DNA from: Streptomyces sp. CB02959
GTDB lineage: Bacteria; Actinomycetota; Actinomycetes; Streptomycetales; Streptomycetaceae
DNA: 55,547 bases
Direction of reading: 5' to 3'
Assembly (NCBI RefSeq): GCF_002803155.1
Contig: NZ_NNBP01000047.1
Coordinates: 1 to 55,547, forward strand
Part shown: one piece after another, positions 53,290-55,547 of the stretch
How positions within the stretch are numbered: the first letter of the stretch is position 1
How the letters are laid out: the number at the start of each line of letters is the position of its first letter
Translations under genes and position numbers: made by a program
Notes under the pieces: generated by a model
Databases searched by the model: none
What the model saw: only the letters and a program-made list of their open reading frames with translations
Told to the model about the DNA's origin: nothing

Positions 53290-53955
53290 CAGGTAAGGAG
53301 GTGCGGACGACCTGGACGACGCCGCTGACGCAGCTGGTGGAGCATCGGGCCCGGCGGAAGATGCGCCAGATCTTCAACCGGGCGAAGGCGCGTCCCCCGG
53401 GAGCCCGCAGCCTGGCGTGGACGCGGCTGAACCGCCTGCAATACTCGGGAGTTCACGGTGCCCGTAGTACGGGATACGGAAGACTGAGCCGGCTCCCCGG
53501 CAGGCCCGGTCGGCGAGGACGAGGCTCTGCCGGACGAGACAGGACTGCACCATGCCGTCGGCTCTGACCGCAGTCAGGTCGTGGGTCCGTCCCGACAGCG
53601 CACGGGAGAACCACAGCGGGACCTCGTCGGCACGCCCGATGACGCGCACGTTCATCCCGTGCCGCTTGTGCTTCTGCGAGTAGTACGGCTCATCAGCTGC
53701 GATCCGGCCGGTGGGGACGAGAGCGCCGTCAACGACGACGAAGTCCCCTTCAGCCAGGCCCACCAGAGCTCCCGCAAGCCAGGGGCCCCGGCCGCGAGGC
53801 CCTCGAGCGTCTCGTCGACGTACCGCCAAGCAGCCGCCACAAAGACTCCGAAACCTGCCCCGACCTAGGCGAACGTCTCGTTCTTCCGCAGATGGCCGGA
53901 GCGAGCAGGGCCTGCTTGAAGCAGCCCAACCGCCGCCACCAGGTGCCGAGTTCAC
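53290..53955 (-). pseudogene. IS5-family transposase, C-terminal two thirds, frameshifted
   Basis: Minus strand: DFVVVDGALVPTGRIAADEP, YYSQKHKRHGMNVRVIGRAD, EVPLWFSRALSGRTHDLTAV, LVLADRACRGAGSVFRIPYY, then a frame change near 53450 to KIWRIFRRARCSTSCVSGVV. IS112-like IS5 catalytic core. N-terminus decayed. Confidence 0.85.
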
Positions 53956-54129
53956 GCCGACGGGCGTGGATCAGTCACGAGACATGCTCGACCAGCTCAT
54001 AGAGGACATCGAGCACGGCAGATACGGAACCGACGAAGCCCCTCGGTCGGCCGCGTGATGAGTGACATAAACTCTTATAGTCCGCACCACAGCTGTTTCC
54101 CTCACGTGAAACTGCCCCGAGTTTGGGAG
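53956..54129 (+). other. Unassigned spacer with a short coding scrap
   Basis: One plus frame ending at 54058 reads RDMLDQLIEDIEHGRYGTDE then a stop. It looks like the true C-terminus of a lost protein, but I cannot name it. An AT-rich stretch follows (ATAAACTCTTATAG). Confidence 0.3.
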
Positions 54130-55502
54130 TGTCTAATCAACGGCGGATCCGATGATCAAGGAGATGCCTGATGAGTGAGGCCATCACCGAGCACGGCGCC
54201 GTGGAGGAGCTGGCCGTCGAATCGGCTGCGGGGTCGGTATCGGACGAGCGTTGATCGCGATGCTGGTCGACCGTGCTCGTTCCGACGGGCTGCAGTTGAC
54301 TGGTGAGGGTGGACTGTTGCAGCAGCTGACGAAGCGGGTGCTGGAGTCGGCCCTGGAGGGCGAGATCACCGATCACGTCGGTTGTGACAAGCACGATGTG
54401 ACGGGCAGGAACAGCGGCAACAGTCGTAACGGCACCCGTTCAAAGGCCGTGCTGACCGACGTCGGCCCGGTCGAGGTGAAGGTGCCCCGCGACACCGCCG
54501 GCACCTTCGAGTCGCAGATCGTCCGCAAGCGGCAGCGGCGTCTGACCGGCGTCGAGGAGATGGTCCTCTCGCTGTTTCGCGAAGGGCCTGACCCACGGGG
54601 AGATATCCGCGCCTCTGGCCGAGGTATACGGCGCGAACCTGTCCAAGCAGACCATCACCGCGATCACCGACAAGGTGATGGAGAGCATGGCCGAATGGCA
54701 GTCGCGTCCGCTTGACCGCGTCTACCCGGTCATCTTCGTGGACGCTGTCAACGGAAGATCCGCGACGGCCACGTCGCCAACCGCCCCGTCTACATCCCTA
54801 TGGCGGTGACCGTCGAAGGCACCCGCGACAACCTCGGAATCAGGGCCGGTGACGGCGGCGAGGGTGCCAAGCACTGGCTCCAGGTTTCACCGGGCTCCGC
54901 AACCGCGGCGTCGAGGATGTCCTCATGCTCCTCTGCGACGGATTGAAGGGCCTACCGGACGCGGTGGAAGCAGTCCGGCCTCGAACTGTCGTTCAGACGT
55001 GCATCGTTCACTTGATCCGCAACAGCATCCGCTGCGTGGCCCGGCAGGACTGGGACAAGGTCGCCAAGGACCTCCGGCCCGTCACACCGCCCCCAGCGAG
55101 GCCGCCGCGACCGAGCGGTTCCTGGAGTTCTCCGAGAAGTGGGGCACCAAGTATCCGGCCGTGGTCAAGCTGTGGTCCGACGCCTGGGCCGAGAGGGTGC
55201 CCTTCCTCTCCTTCGACGTCGAGATCCGCAAAGTGATCTGGTCGACGGACGCGATGGAGAGCGTGAACGCCCGCATCCGCAAGGCCGTGAGGGCCCGCGG
55301 CCACTTCCCTTCGGAGGTCGCCGTGTTGAAGTGCGTCTACATGGCGCTGATTGAGCCTGGATCCGGCCGGCAAGGGACGACGCCGCTGGACGATGTGCTG
55401 GAAGGCGCCGCTGAACGCCTTCCGGATCGCCTTCGAAGGCCGCCTCACCCCCACCACCAGCCACTGACCCCTCAACAATCAAGATCAGCCGTTGATTGGA
55501 CA
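54130..55502 (+). mobile_element. IS256-family element with broken transposase
   Basis: Near-perfect 20-bp terminal inverted repeats at 54130-54149 and 55483-55502 (two mismatches), 1373 bp overall. The transposase reads LLQQLTKRVLESALEGEITD, HVGCDKHDVTGRNSGNSRNG and DVGPVEVKVPRDTAGTFESQ (54251-54590), then changes frame several times: LLCDGLKGLPDAVEAVRPRT (54925 on) and FLEFSEKWGTKYPAVVKLWS, FLSFDVEIRKVIWSTDAMES with the catalytic end region (55110-55370). At least three frame breaks, so not active. Confidence 0.88.
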
Positions 55503-55547
55503 GGCCCGCCCTTAGTGGGCGGTTCATGAGCCTTTGAGTCATTCTGT

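Noticed and set aside
53374..53955. A new plus-strand gene opposite the IS5 relic
   Set aside because: The plus-strand frames are Arg/Pro-rich shadows; the minus strand carries the IS5 catalytic motifs.

Overview
The window is about 70% GC, uses GTG starts freely, is packed with 1- and 4-base stop/start overlaps and carries TTA as a very rare codon. Together with the gene families present this points to a Streptomyces or close actinomycete, probably an accessory region (chromosome arm or large plasmid), because both edges and the middle are full of decayed insertion sequences. All assignments come from reading the sequence; no database search was run.

Region 1 (1-1470): broken gene fragments (GNAT acetyltransferase, a coiled-coil protein with one nonsense codon). 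Region 2 (1471-9250, minus strand): a class I lanthipeptide cluster of the FxLD type, with precursor peptide, PCMT-like methyltransferase, fused LanB dehydratase/elimination protein, LanC cyclase and a second stand-alone elimination-type protein. A strong hairpin between precursor and lanB looks like an attenuator. A second small Cys-ended peptide and a DUF6082-like membrane-anchored protein lie upstream. Region 3 (9419-13520, minus): a tightly coupled operon with a TauD-type dioxygenase, tiny peptide, anti-sigma-like ATPase, two small proteins and two tandem kinase-fold proteins that lack catalytic residues. Divergent from it are a Nudix protein and an XRE/TPR regulator; then a small-peptide/tail-anchored-protein pair, a second XRE-type regulator and an NAD-dependent epimerase.

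Region 4 (18784-29717): an ABC1/UbiB-like kinase operon (with a protein carrying Cys-Pro-Pro-Trp repeats) stands divergent to an isoprenoid operon: a dxs/ispH chimeric relic, dxs, ispG, ispH, a short squalene/phytoene-synthase-like enzyme, a polyprenyl diphosphate synthase, a membrane protein and a class I terpene synthase with unusual metal-binding motifs. Region 5 (29718-37318): transposon debris, notably a Tn3-family transposase gene cut in two by a 4.2-kb insertion that itself encodes a Tn3-family transposase plus an ATPase. Region 6 (37319-47002): a second isoprenoid operon: dxs2 (four frameshifts), ispG2, polyprenyl diphosphate synthase 2, truncated ispH2, P450, a small squalene-cyclase-like alpha/alpha-barrel protein with a DxDD-like motif, a luciferase-like flavin oxidoreductase and an HpnP-like B12 radical SAM enzyme. 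Regions 4 and 6 together look like one large, undescribed terpenoid pathway: local precursor supply (MEP genes), chain building, cyclisation, then oxidation and probable radical C-methylation.

Region 7 (47003-55547): an IS graveyard (IS3, IS701, ISL3, IS5, ISAzo13, IS630, IS256 relics). Inside it sit a 124-aa unknown protein and an intact 916-aa protein built from a DUF4157-like head with HExxH, a zinc phospholipase C/S1-P1 nuclease-like core and a beta-propeller tail, an architecture that fits a cargo toxin of an extracellular contractile injection system.
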